DNA from: Schistocerca nitens
Taxonomy: Eukaryota; Arthropoda; Insecta; Orthoptera; Acrididae
Assembly: GCF_023898315.1 (NCBI RefSeq)
Contig: NC_064616.1
Location: 534,335,102 to 534,399,101, forward strand
Direction: 5' to 3'
Length of the DNA stretch: 64,000 nucleotides
A program made the translations under genes and the position numbers. The notes beneath the pieces were generated by a model. The model ran no database searches. It had not been told where the DNA came from and saw only the letters and a list, made by a program, of their open reading frames with translations. This document shows positions 12,367 through 23,774 of this stretch, piece by piece. Every line of letters starts with the position of its first letter. Within the stretch, counting starts at the first letter, position 1.

Positions 12367-14408
12367 CTATTTGTATTTAAAATCAATTTGGTCAACAACA
12401 TATTCACTGCCTTCAATTTTCTTGAGATAGTTATAAAATTACTCACACAATACATTGAATCGTATAAATCTTTGAGGTCTTTCTTTGTGTAGTTTTGTTT
12501 CCTCTATCCAGAAGAAAGGCTGTATTCATTAAAGCTCACATTTTTATATAATTAATATTAACTTTCCTCTCTTCCACATCTTTGTTAAGGTTTACGTTTT
12601 CCCTGGCTGGAATAGATGCAGCTCCAAATTCACTAGACAAATTTCGTTTCGTTGGAGGTTACTGAGGAAGACCGAAAAACATGAGGGAAAAACCGAAGTT
12701 AAGTTGTGACATGAGGGAAAAACCGATGTTAAGTTGTGACCTGCTAAATCTCTCTAAAATGTATGTGTTATTAACAGCAAAAGAGAAGTAAAAACACCAT
12801 TTTGCCATAGAATTCAATAGCATTCATGAGAGGTGCAAACTGAGAATAGTTAAGAACCTGGTATTGCGTATTTGGGCTCACAAATTTCTGACACTTGAAT
12901 AAGAAGATGGAACAAGGAAACATAATATGCACATCACTTTGCTGCATTAAGTTGTAGATATCCATAAAATTGTTTTTGTCAGATGAAATACGTATTATTT
13001 AGATCTATTACTCATATGTGTACAACTACTGTACATTACTATTGACATTTTGCTAAAATGTGTTAGCAGAATTAGAAACGTTCTATTATAAAATGGCGTG
13101 TTCTTACATATCCTGTACAGACCATAAATTTTGCTGTAAGACAAAAGAATAGTTAATGAAGCTACTGGGCTGAAGGAATTTGATGAGATTAGTAGTACAG
13201 TAACAGCATCTTTATAAGGGCATATTCGTTAAGTTCTCCCTTTGATAAGGGACCATACTATTTCCCTTTCACACAATTTTTTATCTGAAACACAGACTGA
13301 ACATATCATTATGATACTTGCAGTGGGTAACGTAATATTTGCAGGTAAATGGTAGTTTTACATTATTCGCTCTTAAACTTCTATTTCCGAAGTGAACTGG
13401 TGCAATGATATAGAGTGTTGAATACCCCACAAAGTACAAAGATAAGATATGATAGAAGAAATTTTTATTTTTTAAGTAATCTGTATTACTCATTTCCTTT
13501 AAGCTGTGCTGTAGTGCCAAGATGTAACAGATAGCTAGATAGCAACATTCATTCAATGAGTAATAATCTGTATGTAAGTTATGTAAGGCACCCAATCTTA
13601 GGAGTTTACCATATTTTCATTTAGTCGTATTTGTGTAAACTAACCACATTTACTAGCATAATTTTAGGAAATTATATTATTTCTTTAGCACAATGAACAT
13701 TTTCCTGCAATCAAGAGTACACAATTGTCAAAAAGTGAGTCCTGTAATTCCATTTCTATCTGTAACTTAAAATGAAATATGTCAGTTTTTACGTGTGATT
13801 AATTCATCTTATCAGGAACAAAGCAGCAGCAATTCTTTACTGTAGACCACCATATCAGTCACTCTAAATCTGTAACGCATGTGCTTATTAATTTTTGTAG
13901 TTTTCAATTGTAATAAGGCTAAAAAAGTAGGAGGGATTCCGGGCAGGGCCATATTTAGAATCTATAGATCCCTAGCCTCAATCTGTAGTGTGGACCCTCC
14001 CAGAGGATATACTGTGACAAATCACAAAAAATAGCGTTTCAGCGTATTTTGCGAGTTGAAAGATTGTAAAACATCATCTGAGGTTTATTAATTAATTTAT
14101 AAAATTTTAATGCAAAATTTATAATGTAATTAATTTTTGAGAGCACTGAATAGAAACGACAAGTAATTTCATTGGACATTTCTGTTTTTGAGTCGCTCTT
14201 AGCTTCATAGCGAATGATTTTTACTTTATGGTGGTCCAAAATAACAAATTGCACTGAACGATGTACCAAATGTGTTATTACAGTGATATCTAATCTTCCC
14301 AGTTAGATTGTTGTTATTCGCTTACTATGTCTGGTACAGCACTCATAATGCTGTAATATGGATTTTGGTAAATTTTTGGAACTGTTCTCAGTTGGTTGTA
14401 GTATAATT
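12367..14408. other. No recognisable gene; small 30 bp duplication inside
   Basis: At 12,680-12,739 the segment CATGAGGGAAAAACCGA plus following bases occurs twice with a 30 bp step. A 104-codon minus-strand frame at 13,281-13,595 is tyrosine- and leucine-rich without a recognisable domain, and I take it as chance. The rest is AT-rich without a repeat partner in the window. Confidence 0.5.
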
Positions 14409-14592
14409 GTTGTTGTTGTTGTGGTCTTCAGTCCTCAGACTGGTTTGATGCAGCTCTCCATGCTACTCTATCCTGTGCAAGCTTCTTCATCTCCCAGTAC
14501 CTACTGCAACCTACATCCTTCTGAATCTGCTTGGTGTATTCATCTCTTGGTCTCCCTTTACGAATTTTACCCTCCACGCTGCCCTCCAATAC
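14409..14592 (-). mobile_element. 5'-truncated RTE-like LINE, 3' end only
   Basis: Near-identical to the 3' end of the larger RTE-like LINE at 61,057-62,105: both start on the plus strand with a GTT repeat (the element's 3' microsatellite tail), then CTTCAGTCC, TGGTTTGATGCA, ATCTCCCAGTACCTACTGCA and CCCTCCAATACTAA or CCCTCCAATGCTAA. The segment therefore holds only the end of the ORF and the tail, as in a typical dead-on-arrival insertion. Confidence 0.88.
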
Positions 14593-14849
14593 TAATTATT
14601 TTTGTAACAATGGATTTAAATTTAAAAAACGAGTTTTCTTATTTTACTTTCGAAATTCGTGTTAAAACACTCACGGTTGTCGCATTATGTCGCAACGAGT
14701 CAGTATCCCATCTGGTGATGACAGACTGGGTTCTTAAGGCGTCTCGTTTCGTACATTTCCCGCAATATCTCGTTAACGAATTAAATTTTGTGGATACACT
14801 TTTCACCAGCTTTAAGAGCTCAAGAATCCACGTCTGGTGATGGGAAGTA

Positions 14850-14876
14850 CAAGGTCCGGCATAAAAAAACTCCCCG
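14850..14876 (+). repeat. Left terminal inverted repeat of the DD41D transposon
   Basis: CAAGGTCCGGCAT followed by an A run and CTCCCC. Pairs with 16,156-16,181 in inverted orientation. Such ends are the transposase binding and cleavage sites. Confidence 0.93.
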
Positions 14877-14970
14877 ATTACAAAGTAACGTGCAGCGGAC
14901 AGTAGAAGGAGCAGAGTGGTGGAGGGCGCGTCGTTAAGTAGCTGCCTACGTGCCGTTTTCAGTGTACGCC

Positions 14971-16053
14971 ATGGCGTGGTCTGGTGAACATCGTGCCTTC
15001 GTAGTGGAAGATTTTATTCGAAATGGCGAATCGCCTATTAATACTCAACGTGCTTTTCGCGTTCGCTTTGCGCTCGGACGACGGGACCCTGTTCCCGATA
15101 AGAAAACAATTTATTCTTGGGTTGCTAACTTTCGTGAGACAGGTTCCGCATTAAAAAGGAAACCACCTGGACGACCACGGACTGCAACAGGCCCCGGAAA
15201 TGTTGATGCAGTTAGAGCTTCAGTTCAACAATCTCCTCGACGATCCGCTAAAAAGCATGCGGCAGCATTACGGATATCTGATCGAAGTGTGAGAAGAATC
15301 TTGCATCGAGATCTTAAAATGCATCCTTACAAAATTGTAACTACGCAGGAACTGAGTGAACGAGACTGTGGTGTCCGTGTAAGTTTGTGCCAAGACCTTC
15401 TTCGGAACATTCGTCCCAACGATATTGTGATTTTTTCTGATGAAGCACACTTTCACCTTGCCGGAACAGTGAACAGCCAAAATTGCAGGTACTGGTGTGA
15501 ACACAATCCCCAAGAACTTCATCAACGACCACTTCATAGCCCTAAAGTAACAGTATGGTGTGCTTTTTACAATTCCGGAGTGATCGGTCCTTACTTTTTC
15601 GAAGAAAATGACAGGAATTTAACCGTCAACAGTGAACGCTATTGTGCCATGCTCCGCGACTTTCTCCAACCGCAACTAAGGGAGCTTTTTGGTGAAATAG
15701 AGAACGTGTGGTTCCAGCAAGATGGTGCTACAGCCCACACAGCGCGGCAGTCACTGGCATTGGTGAAGGAAATGTTTCCTGGACATGTGATCTCGTTGCG
15801 TGGAGACATTGGCTGGCCCCCACGATCGCCAGACTTAACGCCCTGTGATTTCTTTCTTTGGGGCTATTTAAAAGCAAAAGTTTATGAACAACGTCCACAA
15901 TCTTTACGAGCCCTGAAAGAAGCAATTACACAAGAGGTTGAAGCTATTCCACCTGAAATGACTCAAAGAGTAATGAATAACTTCAGGGAAAGACTCAATC
16001 AGTGTGTCGACAGTGCAGGAAGCCATTTAAGGGATGTTTTATTTAAAAAGTAA
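14971..16053 (+). CDS. Transposase, Tc1/mariner superfamily, DD41D
   Basis: Encodes a 360-residue transposase that would bind the terminal repeats and cut and paste the element at TA sites in the nucleus. I chose the ATG at 14,971 (context GCCATGG, close to an ideal eukaryotic start); the frame is open seven codons further to a GTG, which is not a plausible start in an animal. An N-terminal helix-turn-helix (about residues 10-58: AFVVEDFIRNG through KKTIYSWVANF) is followed by a GRPR hook (about 67-70). The catalytic triad is visible: D157 (FSDEAHF), D251 (QDGATAH) and D293 (DLTPCDFFLW), with 41 residues between the last two, which defines the DD41D group (rosa/Visitor-like elements). No stop or frameshift interrupts it. 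An AATAAA lies at 16,106-16,111 before the right repeat. Confidence 0.95.
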   Translation: MAWSGEHRAFVVEDFIRNGESPINTQRAFRVRFALGRRDPVPDKKTIYSWVANFRETGSALKRKPPGRPRTATGPGNVDAVRASVQQSPRRSAKKHAAALRISDRSVRRILHRDLKMHPYKIVTTQELSERDCGVRVSLCQDLLRNIRPNDIVIFSDEAHFHLAGTVNSQNCRYWCEHNPQELHQRPLHSPKVTVWCAFYNSGVIGPYFFEENDRNLTVNSERYCAMLRDFLQPQLRELFGEIENVWFQQDGATAHTARQSLALVKEMFPGHVISLRGDIGWPPRSPDLTPCDFFLWGYLKAKVYEQRPQSLRALKEAITQEVEAIPPEMTQRVMNNFRERLNQCVDSAGSHLRDVLFKK

Positions 16054-16155
16054 GACCATAAGAGTATTTTCTAAAATGGCATAATATGTACTTTTATTTA
16101 GTATAAATAAAATTGTTCTACCTTATTTGGTTTTGTTTTTATTAGCTTTCCTTAA

Positions 16156-16181
16156 AGGGGAGGTTTTTCTGCCGGACCTTG
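16156..16181 (-). repeat. Right terminal inverted repeat of the DD41D transposon
   Basis: GGGGAGGTTTTTCTGCCGGA and following bases; the reverse complement reproduces the left end from 14,850. Followed directly by the TA duplication at 16,182-16,183. Confidence 0.93.
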
Positions 16182-16201
16182 TACAATATCGGGTGCCGTC
16201 G

Positions 16202-16760
16202 ACTCGTTAGCCAACGACCTTGACGCAGTGGTAACACCGGTTCCCATCAGATCACCGGAGTTAAGTGGTGTCAGGTTTTGCTAGCGTTTGAATGGATTAC
16301 CGTTCAGGTCTGCCGAGCGTTGATGGCAAGAGGAACGCACTCAGAGCGACCGAGCCAAATTGAGGAGCTACTCGATTGAGTAGTAGCGGCTCCAGTCAGG
16401 AAAACTGACAACGGCTAGGAGAGCGGTCGGTGTGCTGACCGCATACTTACCATATCTACTTCCAGTGACGCATATCGGGCCGGCCGGAGTGGCCGCGCGG
16501 TTAAAGGCGCTTCAGTCTGGAACCGCACGACCGCTACGGCCGCAGGTTCGAATCCTGCCTCGGGCATTGATGTGTGTGATGTCCTTAGGTTAGTTAGGTT
16601 TAAGTAGTTCTAAGTTCTAGGGGACTTATGACCACAGCAGTTGAGTCCCATAGTGCTCAGAGCCATTTGAACGCATATAGGCTCAGGATGTCATGGCGGT
16701 CTGTCGGTACCGTTGGGTGCTCCGAGGCCTGTGCAGATAGGTTTGGGTGATTGAAATGAG
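16202..16760 (+). mobile_element. 5S-rRNA-derived SINE (SINE3-type), copy 1, split by a tRNA SINE
   Basis: The head (about 16,210-16,335) reads like a 5S rRNA gene: GCCAACGACC at the start, then ACACCGGTTCCCATCAGATC, ACCGGAGTTAAG and GAATGGATTACCG, all in 5S order with substitutions. A non-5S body follows (GAGGAGCTACTCGATTGAGT, AGTAGCGGCTCCAGTCA), shared with the copy at 23,775-24,095. The body is interrupted at 16,477-16,670 by a tRNA SINE and resumes to about 16,735 (CATGGCGGTCTGTCGGTACC, then GAGGCCTG). SINE3-type elements use the internal 5S promoter; here it is degraded. Confidence 0.82.
16477..16670 (+). mobile_element. tRNA-derived SINE (family 1), copy 4, nested
   Basis: Head CGGGCCGGCCGGAGTGGCCG, B box GGTTCGAATCC and the standard body ending CATAGTGCTCAGAGCCATTT. 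It is flanked by the 8 bp duplication ACGCATAT at 16,469-16,476 and 16,671-16,678, and sits inside the 5S-derived SINE, which is therefore older. Confidence 0.93.
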
Positions 16761-17069
16761 GTACGGAAGAAGTCGGCTATCTGCAAGATCTTACTCACCT
16801 GAAACTGTAAAACACCCGTTAAGCATTTCTCTTTAAGTCTTGTCGATTTTTCCGACTTAAGTGCTACGCATTTGACCAGCCGCTTCTTAGAATTTGACAC
16901 CAGCGAGTGCGGGGGATGAATGCTGACTAAATTCGTATCAGCTGTCCATTGAAAATTTCAGAAGGACAGTTCCATATAAAGCAATTTCTTCTGCGTCTTT
17001 TATGTTTGTAAGAATACACGCATCATAGTGTGAAACCGTGAACTTTTTTACAATACTAACTGGCTGATT

Positions 17070-17240
17070 GAAGGGTATTACCAACCTGTTACTATAATCT
17101 GGGACCTTTCCCTTTCGTGGGCAGGTGAACCACCAACTTAGCTACCCAAGAACGACTTACAACCACTAATTCGTATCCTGGTATGTCACATAGTTGTAAT
17201 ATGGCAGGAAATTTCTAATGAGTGTGCAATTTGCTTCAGA
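17070..17240 (-). repeat. Degraded tRNA-containing composite repeat
   Basis: Contains GGGACCTTTCCCTTTCGTGG, GGCAGGTGAACCACC and TTAGCTACCCAAG, then ATATGGCAGGAAATTTC, the same module order as the copies at 1,180-1,680 and 33,535-33,716 but more diverged. It includes a reverse-complement A-box-like tract. Ends are approximate. Confidence 0.5.
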
Positions 17241-19570
17241 GAGAAAATTCGTTCTACAACGACAGTTTTTGTGTTTCATATGTTTGTCGTGTGGGTGCCT
17301 TCGTGATGCGGTCCCATAGAATGCAATCTACATAGCCTGCGCATAAATGTGGTCCTGATCCAGGGTAGTGACTAGTCAGTTCAAGGGACGTTATTAAGGC
17401 TCACTTCATATAGTGGACAGCGTTCGTTATATTATTATGTAAGATACTGCACATACCTGTATGACAATAAATTATCCTCTTCAAAAATCACATCTTCCAT
17501 AATAGTTAGCATTGTAAGAAATTCATAATCACAATGCGGATACGCTTATTATACCTGTCTTCATATTTTGGTAAATATACTTGTAATGTATTAAATTTAT
17601 TCTCTAATAAGTTTCTTTCATTCCGATTTGGCTTTCATCAAATTAACAAAGCTAGATATCTTGTGAACATTCGCTAATTATTTGTAAAAAATTGTCTATG
17701 GAACCATCATCTTATCTGGAGATAATTACGTATTATACCGGTTGACAGAAAAAGTGAAGCAGCCAGAAGGCAAAGAGAAAACAAAATAAAACTTTACGGG
17801 CTGAGAGGATATGTGATTTCATTTCACTGCTTACAGTATCGAGTCAAATTTAGTAAGAATTGGACACTATCAGCCCACTTAACAGCACGGTGTCACACCC
17901 CCTTTGGCCTCGATGGTCAGCGATTGGGTCGGAAAGAGTGTAATAAAGCGTTGTATACTCTCCTGAAGCGATGTGGCCCACATCTCTTGTCACTTGTCCT
18001 TGAATACTGACTTTCGAATTTCTCCCACAGATGCGGGGACAGATCTAGTGATCTTCCAGGGCACAGTAGTACCGGGTGGCAGAGAGGTTAAGTGTCGGTT
18101 GCAGTTATCGTATGGCAGCGAAATTTTATAGATGTGCTAATGCGTCAACGCGGAACTGATGTACGTAGGAAAAAAATTGTTTCTAATTTTGAACATCTGG
18201 TGCAAATCTGTCCTGAAACCACATTTTCAACGAACAGTGCCTTAGCGACACCGAGTAATTCCAGTGTTGATCTTTATTTTGCCTAAGACAAAATCATCAT
18301 TACTGATGATCCGAGAAAGTCAAATGATTGAGAAACAATAGTAGATAAAACTTCAGTGATTTTCAAAACAATAATTAATGGAAGTGCTTCAGTTTAGTAA
18401 ATAGTAATTTGAAAGGCAGCGCTTAACAAAGTAAAATTCAGTAAGGGACATTTTTTCCTATGGCTGAATAGGTTTTCATTTTTACGCATCTGCACTCAGT
18501 CAGGATGGTGTGGTAACACCTTGAGCCAATAATAGTAGTAACAGCACGAAGTGATTAGCAGAAATTGTTAATGAAGAGTAGTAACAGTTGAAGATAAAAG
18601 AAACCAATGAGTCACTAAAATCATATCACGAACCTTGCCATTCTTTTACAATCAAAATTATGATTTTGCAAATTATGTAACTGTTACTCACAGAAAAATG
18701 ACGCTATGTCATTACGGTAATTGTCAAGGTAAATGGCAGCATCCAGTAATAAATAAGCAAAAATAACTATTTGCGTATTAAAGTCCTTAAGAATTACAGT
18801 GAGTGACGTCACGAAAGTTTTGCATTTAAATGATTGTTTACTACTGATGGGATTTTGTTGTTTTCTGATTATTACTAATTCATTTTTTATGAGATGCTAC
18901 TTAAATGAAAGGTATTTGTTCGCTGTGACATATCCATATGAAATTACGCCAGGGCAATATATCCCAATTTTGTACTGTTTCCGAATTGCAACAAAACCAA
19001 GCATTCTTATATAAGTTTCTCACAATTAACAGACAATAATCATAGAGGCAGTAATTTTGCTCACTTAGTGAGCTGGCGACTACTAATATTCATTGAATCA
19101 TTAATTGAATTTAAAATGTTTTCCAAATTTAACCACTGTAATTTCGCCAAATTCAGTTTTATATTCATTTATTTTAACCGAGCTTTCCTTTCTTGTCGTC
19201 ATTGCTGCAAGTAGTAAACATTGGCGGTTCGATTATAACTGCACCTACATTTCACGGATTTCATTTATTTTTCGGAGCAGATGCCTTTCCCACAGAATAG
19301 GGAACTGTAGGTACACGATTCATTTAAGTCCTAATTAAATGGACGTGTAAGGAATGTTTACATGCGGCTTACACAGTTCCTTCAATATGATCACCGGAGA
19401 CATAGAAGAGACGCTGTAAGGCAACAGATTTGCATCTGGTGTCCAAAGCTGGACCTAATTTTTTTCCTGCTTAAAACGGTTCCATATTAATGCATTAGCA
19501 TATCTACCAAATGTCGCTGCCATACAATAACTACAACTCACAAAGGACATCCGTGCGTTGTTACACGACA
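17241..19570. other. No supported gene; possible old repeat at 17,790-18,080
   Basis: AT-rich DNA. The subsection 17,870-18,060 is GC-richer (CCCCCTTTGGCC, GATGTGGCCCACATCTCTTG) and looks like part of a dispersed insect repeat, but I cannot name it and it has no partner in the window. Short frames at 18,799-19,014 and 19,105-19,338 have no recognisable domain. Confidence 0.4.
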
Positions 19571-19769
19571 GCCGGCCGAAGTGGCCGAGCGGTTCTAGGC
19601 GCTACAGTCTGGAACAGCGCGACCGCTACGGTCGCAGGTTCGACTCCTGCCTCGGGCATGGATGTGTGTGTGATGTCCTTAGGTTTGTTAGGTTTAAGTA
19701 GTTCTAAGTTCTAGGAGACTGATAAACTTAGAAGTTAAGACCTATAGTGCTCAGAGCCATTTGAACCAT
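19571..19769 (+). mobile_element. tRNA-derived SINE (family 1), copy 5
   Basis: Head GCCGGCCGAAGTGGCCGAGC, B box GGTTCGACTCC and the usual body (GTTTAAGTAGTTCTAAGTTC) ending GCTCAGAGCCATTTGAACC. The flanking duplication is 13 bp with one mismatch (TTGTTACAC, G or T, ACA) at 19,558-19,570 and 19,770-19,782. Confidence 0.92.
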
Positions 19770-19820
19770 TTGTTACACTACAATTGTAAACACCTGGTAC
19801 CTCATCATCACACAGACAAC

Positions 19821-20550
19821 AAGAAAACAGGCCAATTGATCTCACTGCACCTCTCTGCAGCAAAGCAAATGGGCCAGATATATATAAATACTACACTTCT
19901 TATGGTGAGGAATCAAATCAATTCACAGTCATCTAGAGTGAAAGATGGACCTTAGTCAGTCTGTCTCCTGATCTTCTAGCCGCCTACAGTCTTTAATGGT
20001 GCAGTCCCACCTTGGGGACATAGCATTCGTGCGCTGCAGCACCGTTCCAACCAAGTTATTACTTATGGGGATATGTCGTCGCCACCATCCAGCAGGCCTT
20101 TTGATGGCCTAAGCAGTGGGTCCAGGGAGTAGACCATCATCAGTCATCACAGGAGCTTGCAGCTGCCACTGCCCGTCTTCTGTTCCTGTGAACAGACTTT
20201 TATACTGCCGGCAGTTCTTATGTCAGCTGAGAGCAGTGTGAGTCCACATGACCACACACACTTCATTCAGATCTACTGGTGCCTCTGCTGCATGGCGTCT
20301 ACGGTACAATCAGGTGTGTCCTGGTCATCCAGTTTCTGGAGTTGGTAGCAGTGATATCTGGAGAGAGCGACGTCGCGTGCACAGTGTGGCCACTGGCCTC
20401 CTGACTTCACTGAGCATTGATGCCGCAGTTCTGCCACTGGTGTGAGACGAGACTGCATACCTCGAGCTAGAGTTGGTGCGTTCTTGGCGCATGTTACCCC
20501 TCCCCCTCTGCTGCAGGCAGCCTGAGAAACAAGCCAACTTTATATCTTTC
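19821..20550. repeat. LTR-like direct repeat, left copy (element C)
   Basis: Aligns with 24,720-25,445 over about 725 bp in the same orientation. Shared landmarks are AGCAAAGCAAA near 19,860, ATAGAGTAGACCATCATC or AGGGAGTAGACCATCATC near 20,130, CAATCAGGTGTG then TGGTCATCCAGTTTCT near 20,310-20,338, and GTGTGGCCACTGGCC near 20,383. Two same-direction copies about 4.9 kb apart with unrelated sequence between them are what an old LTR retrotransposon leaves. TG/CA termini and a target duplication are not visible, so the class is inferred. Confidence 0.7.
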
Positions 20551-21799
20551 AGCAATAAATGTTTACTGTGTTAATTATCGTTCACTGAAGCCTCTAGGCA
20601 TCTGACAGACCATCACAAATCGAGTAACTACAGACCTGTGTCCAGGGTTGGCGAAACAGCTAGATCCTCACCTCAACAACCTATTGTCACCATCTGTCAT
20701 AGCGTCAGGCTTCTCCGATGTCAGAAGTCATCTGGCGCCAACAGTTGTTCAGTGCCAGGTGTTCGGCATGGTCCAGTAGCACAACTTCAGTAACAGCTTG
20801 CAACTCAGCAGTGCCAGGTGGTAAGTAGTTCTTTTTTGTTTTGGTCTTTCCTGTTTCCTACGTTTACAGCCATTTTAGAGCGTCGTGAGTGTGATCGAAA
20901 CCTCAAAGTATCATCTGCTAAGCCAGAGGAGCCTGCAGATCTTTAGCAGTTTGGAAATAATTGTAGAAATGTTTACTTGTGACCAGTGAGGTGCGTATAT
21001 AGTAACTTGGCTGGACTCAAATTGCCATGTACGCAGCCATGTGTATAGCAGAATTCTCAACTGGGCTACAGAAGGCACAGAGGAAATTCACTGTGGAATT
21101 ACAACACATCGTGGTATTGATGGAGAAGAGTCTGTCACTATTTTACCATAAGTCATCAGTTGACATCAGTTCGGAACTTTTACTGATTTCAGAACGACTG
21201 TGTCAGACGGAGAGAGCATGTCTGAAGTGGTTTAGAGTGGCGAACGGGCATGCGAGGTAAAACTGGAACTTAAGCGGTTGGAATCAGATGGAAGTGCTGT
21301 AACTGCACTCCTGTTTTCATAGTGTGGGCATGCACTTTGTTTAATTGGTTTTTGCTCTGGAACTGATAATAGTAATCTGTTATGAGTATTGACAGCCAAA
21401 GGGTATGACAATGATGCAGTTGCGGGATAGTGAGATACCATTTAATAATAAAACGTGTGACATGGTGGCACAACATACTGTCCCCTGGCTACTCTTACTG
21501 GTACAACTATCACTAAATTGACACAGCTGATGTTTTATGGATTAGAGAAGCCATTGGACTTGTTGCTCACCTGAATGGTACCTTGAATCAATTGGCAGTG
21601 TCACGAAACCGACGCATCTCCTTAGAGCAATTGCATGTACAACAGTATCACGACAAGTTAGTCACAAAATTATGACTATACGTGTCGCAGCTTCAAATGG
21701 TGTAATGGTTCTTAAAGTGATTTGCATCTATATTAGACGAGAATAAGTACAACATTAATTATCAGAACATTAGATAACCATTAAATAATTACTAATACT
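20551..21799. other. Internal region of element C, no recognisable gene
   Basis: By position this should be leader and gag of element C. A 77-codon plus frame at 21,027-21,260 contains FSTGLQKAQRKF but no domain I can name. I see no PBS complementary to a tRNA end after the left repeat. Confidence 0.4.
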
Positions 21800-23692
21800 G
21801 AATAAGGAGTAATGCGGATTATATCAGCATCTACTAGACATGATGCCATCACTGTCCAGATGGTAAAACTTATCATTGATCAACTACTGCCCTCTATAAC
21901 AGACATTTTCAAACATTCATTAATCACAAGTGTTTTCCCTGAGGCCTGGAAACTGGGACAAATTAAGCCACTGCCTGAAAAGGACATCGCCACAGCACCC
22001 TCTGACTACCGCCCCATCTGCCTTCTTCCTGCACTATCAAAGGCCTTAGAATATATAGTCCATGACCAGCTTACCAACTACCTAACTACTGTCAACCTAC
22101 TAAACGAATACCAATCAGGTTTCAGTAAACATCGAAGCTCAACATCCACACTGATAATGATGACAGATGACCTGAAACTTGCCATGGATAGACAAGAAGC
22201 GACTATCATTTGCTTCTTAGATTTCAGAAAAGCATTTGATACTTTCGACTTCGACATCTTACTAGCCAAACTTAGCTGTCTCAATTTCTCACCAAGTGCA
22301 GTGCAATGGTCTCCCTCACACATGACGTCTCGTTAGCAACGCGTCCTGTCCGGGAATATAAAATCACAATGGCAGCAGGTAGTGTCAGGCGTTCCTCAAG
22401 GCTCAGTATTAGGTCCTATACTCTTCTCTCTGTATGTCAAGGGCGTGTCATCAGTTCTGACCTATTGCAAATATCATATGTATAATGAAGACCTTCAGTT
22501 GTATCTAAGATCGAAACCAATTGAAAATTTCAATACTGACCTCGATGCACTATCAAAATGGGCACCGGACATAGGACTAAAACTAAACCCATCTAAAACT
22601 CAAGCGGTACTCGTTGGTCACTCTAAGCTCATTAGCCCAAAACATCGGGAATCCATACCATCTCTACACTGAACAGAGCACGTAACTGCAGTGTGCAAAA
22701 AAGCATCAGCATCCCCTCATGTACTACAAAAATATAAAAAACTCTTCCCTTTCGATCTGAAAAAGAAATTAGTACAAACGCTTATACTCCCAATCATTGA
22801 CTACAGCGATATTATCCTACAAGGCCTCTCTCAGGAAAATTCACGACGTCTGGAACTGGTCATGAATGCCTGCATCCGATATATCTGTGACGTTCGACTT
22901 GTTGATCACATTTCACCAGCATATGCAAAATTGTCCTGGCTGCGTGCAGACAAACACAGAGATTTCCATACACTCTGTCTCATCTACTGCCTTATAAATG
23001 TACACTGTCCCTCATATCTCTCCTCGTCCTTAACGCTTATGTCGGAACAACATGACAGAAACACACGTTCTCATCATAATAAAATCTTCTCTGCTCCACT
23101 GCATCGCTCAGTCACCTTCTCCAAGTCCTTTACAGTAGCGGGAACCCGACTCTGGAATAACCTCCCTCGTTATGTTAGAGAACTTAGAAACATGACCGGC
23201 TTCAAGAAACCGTTAATGACGTATCTACTTGAGCAACAATAATGCTTTCCTCTGTACTTGAATGCACTTCACCTCATTACTTCCCTCTTTCCCTCTCCTT
23301 AAATCTCCCTTCCCCAAAACTCGCTATACTAGTAAACATCTACTTTACACACCAAGATGTTAATGTACATCTGCACAATTCTTCATTACTATTGCCAATT
23401 TTTCTCATGTTTATCATTATGATTTGATTTGTTTTTTTACTGTTATTATTATTGCTTTTATCATAATTTGTATGTATAGCACCTGTTGTAAAAATACTGC
23501 CAGCATTTTCTTTATTTGGTCTTAGTCATTACTCTTTATTCATATTGTCATTAGAGTAATCTAATTTTCTTATTTAAACTATTGTCATGATGTAACTCTG
23601 GTGCTTGAAATGCTGCATGTGTGGAACACTGGTCCGATGTAAGAGAGGGCCTGATGGCCCTAATCTGATCAGGTTAAATAAATAAAAAAATA
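21800..23692 (+). mobile_element. 5'-truncated non-LTR retrotransposon (Jockey/CR1-type superfamily), broken RT
   Basis: Three adjacent plus-strand open stretches (21,812-22,336; 22,382-22,672; 22,691-23,242) make up one RT domain separated by a stop and frameshifts. Visible are SDYRPICLLPALSK, an LDFRKAFDT box, SGVPQGSVLGPILFSLYV, and YNEDLQLYL where the catalytic YADD/FADD should be, so the active-site aspartate pair is damaged. The C-terminal part ends in TRLWNNLP, typical of these LINEs. The 3' UTR ends GGCCCTAATCTGATCAGGTT and an AAATAAATAAAA tail. The start is truncated within the RT region. Confidence 0.88.
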
Positions 23693-23774
23693 AGTGAGAG
23701 TGGCAGAAATTGACTAATAAATGAGGAGAGATTGCAATTGTAAACTAGAGAGCGTGTGGGCTGTGTTATAAGTA

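Larger units (their letters stand above)
14850..16181 (+). mobile_element. Complete Tc1/mariner-superfamily DNA transposon, DD41D type
   Basis: The element is bounded by inverted terminal repeats: the left end starts CAAGGTCCGGCA and the right end is the reverse complement, TGCCGGACCTTG. The repeats stay alignable for about 26 bp with one single-base gap and two substitutions, ending in CTCCCC. Both ends abut a TA dinucleotide (14,848-14,849 and 16,182-16,183), the target duplication of this superfamily. Length is 1,332 bp, normal for the group, and a single uninterrupted transposase gene fills the interior. Intact ends plus an intact gene make it the only element here that could be recently active; activity itself is inference. 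Confidence 0.95.

Noticed and set aside
12680..12739. CRISPR-like direct repeats, also considered for the 144 bp array at 11,931-12,366
   Set aside because: Tandem duplications without spacers in a eukaryotic context; no CRISPR structure.
14358..14840. 160-codon plus frame upstream of the DD41D transposon
   Set aside because: Its first half is the antisense of the RTE-like LINE tail at 14,409-14,592 and its second half has no domain; a chance frame.
14950..14970. Seven-codon N-terminal extension of the transposase frame (starts at 14,950)
   Set aside because: The codon at 14,950 is GTG, not ATG. In an animal gene the ATG at 14,971 with GCCATGG context is the credible start.
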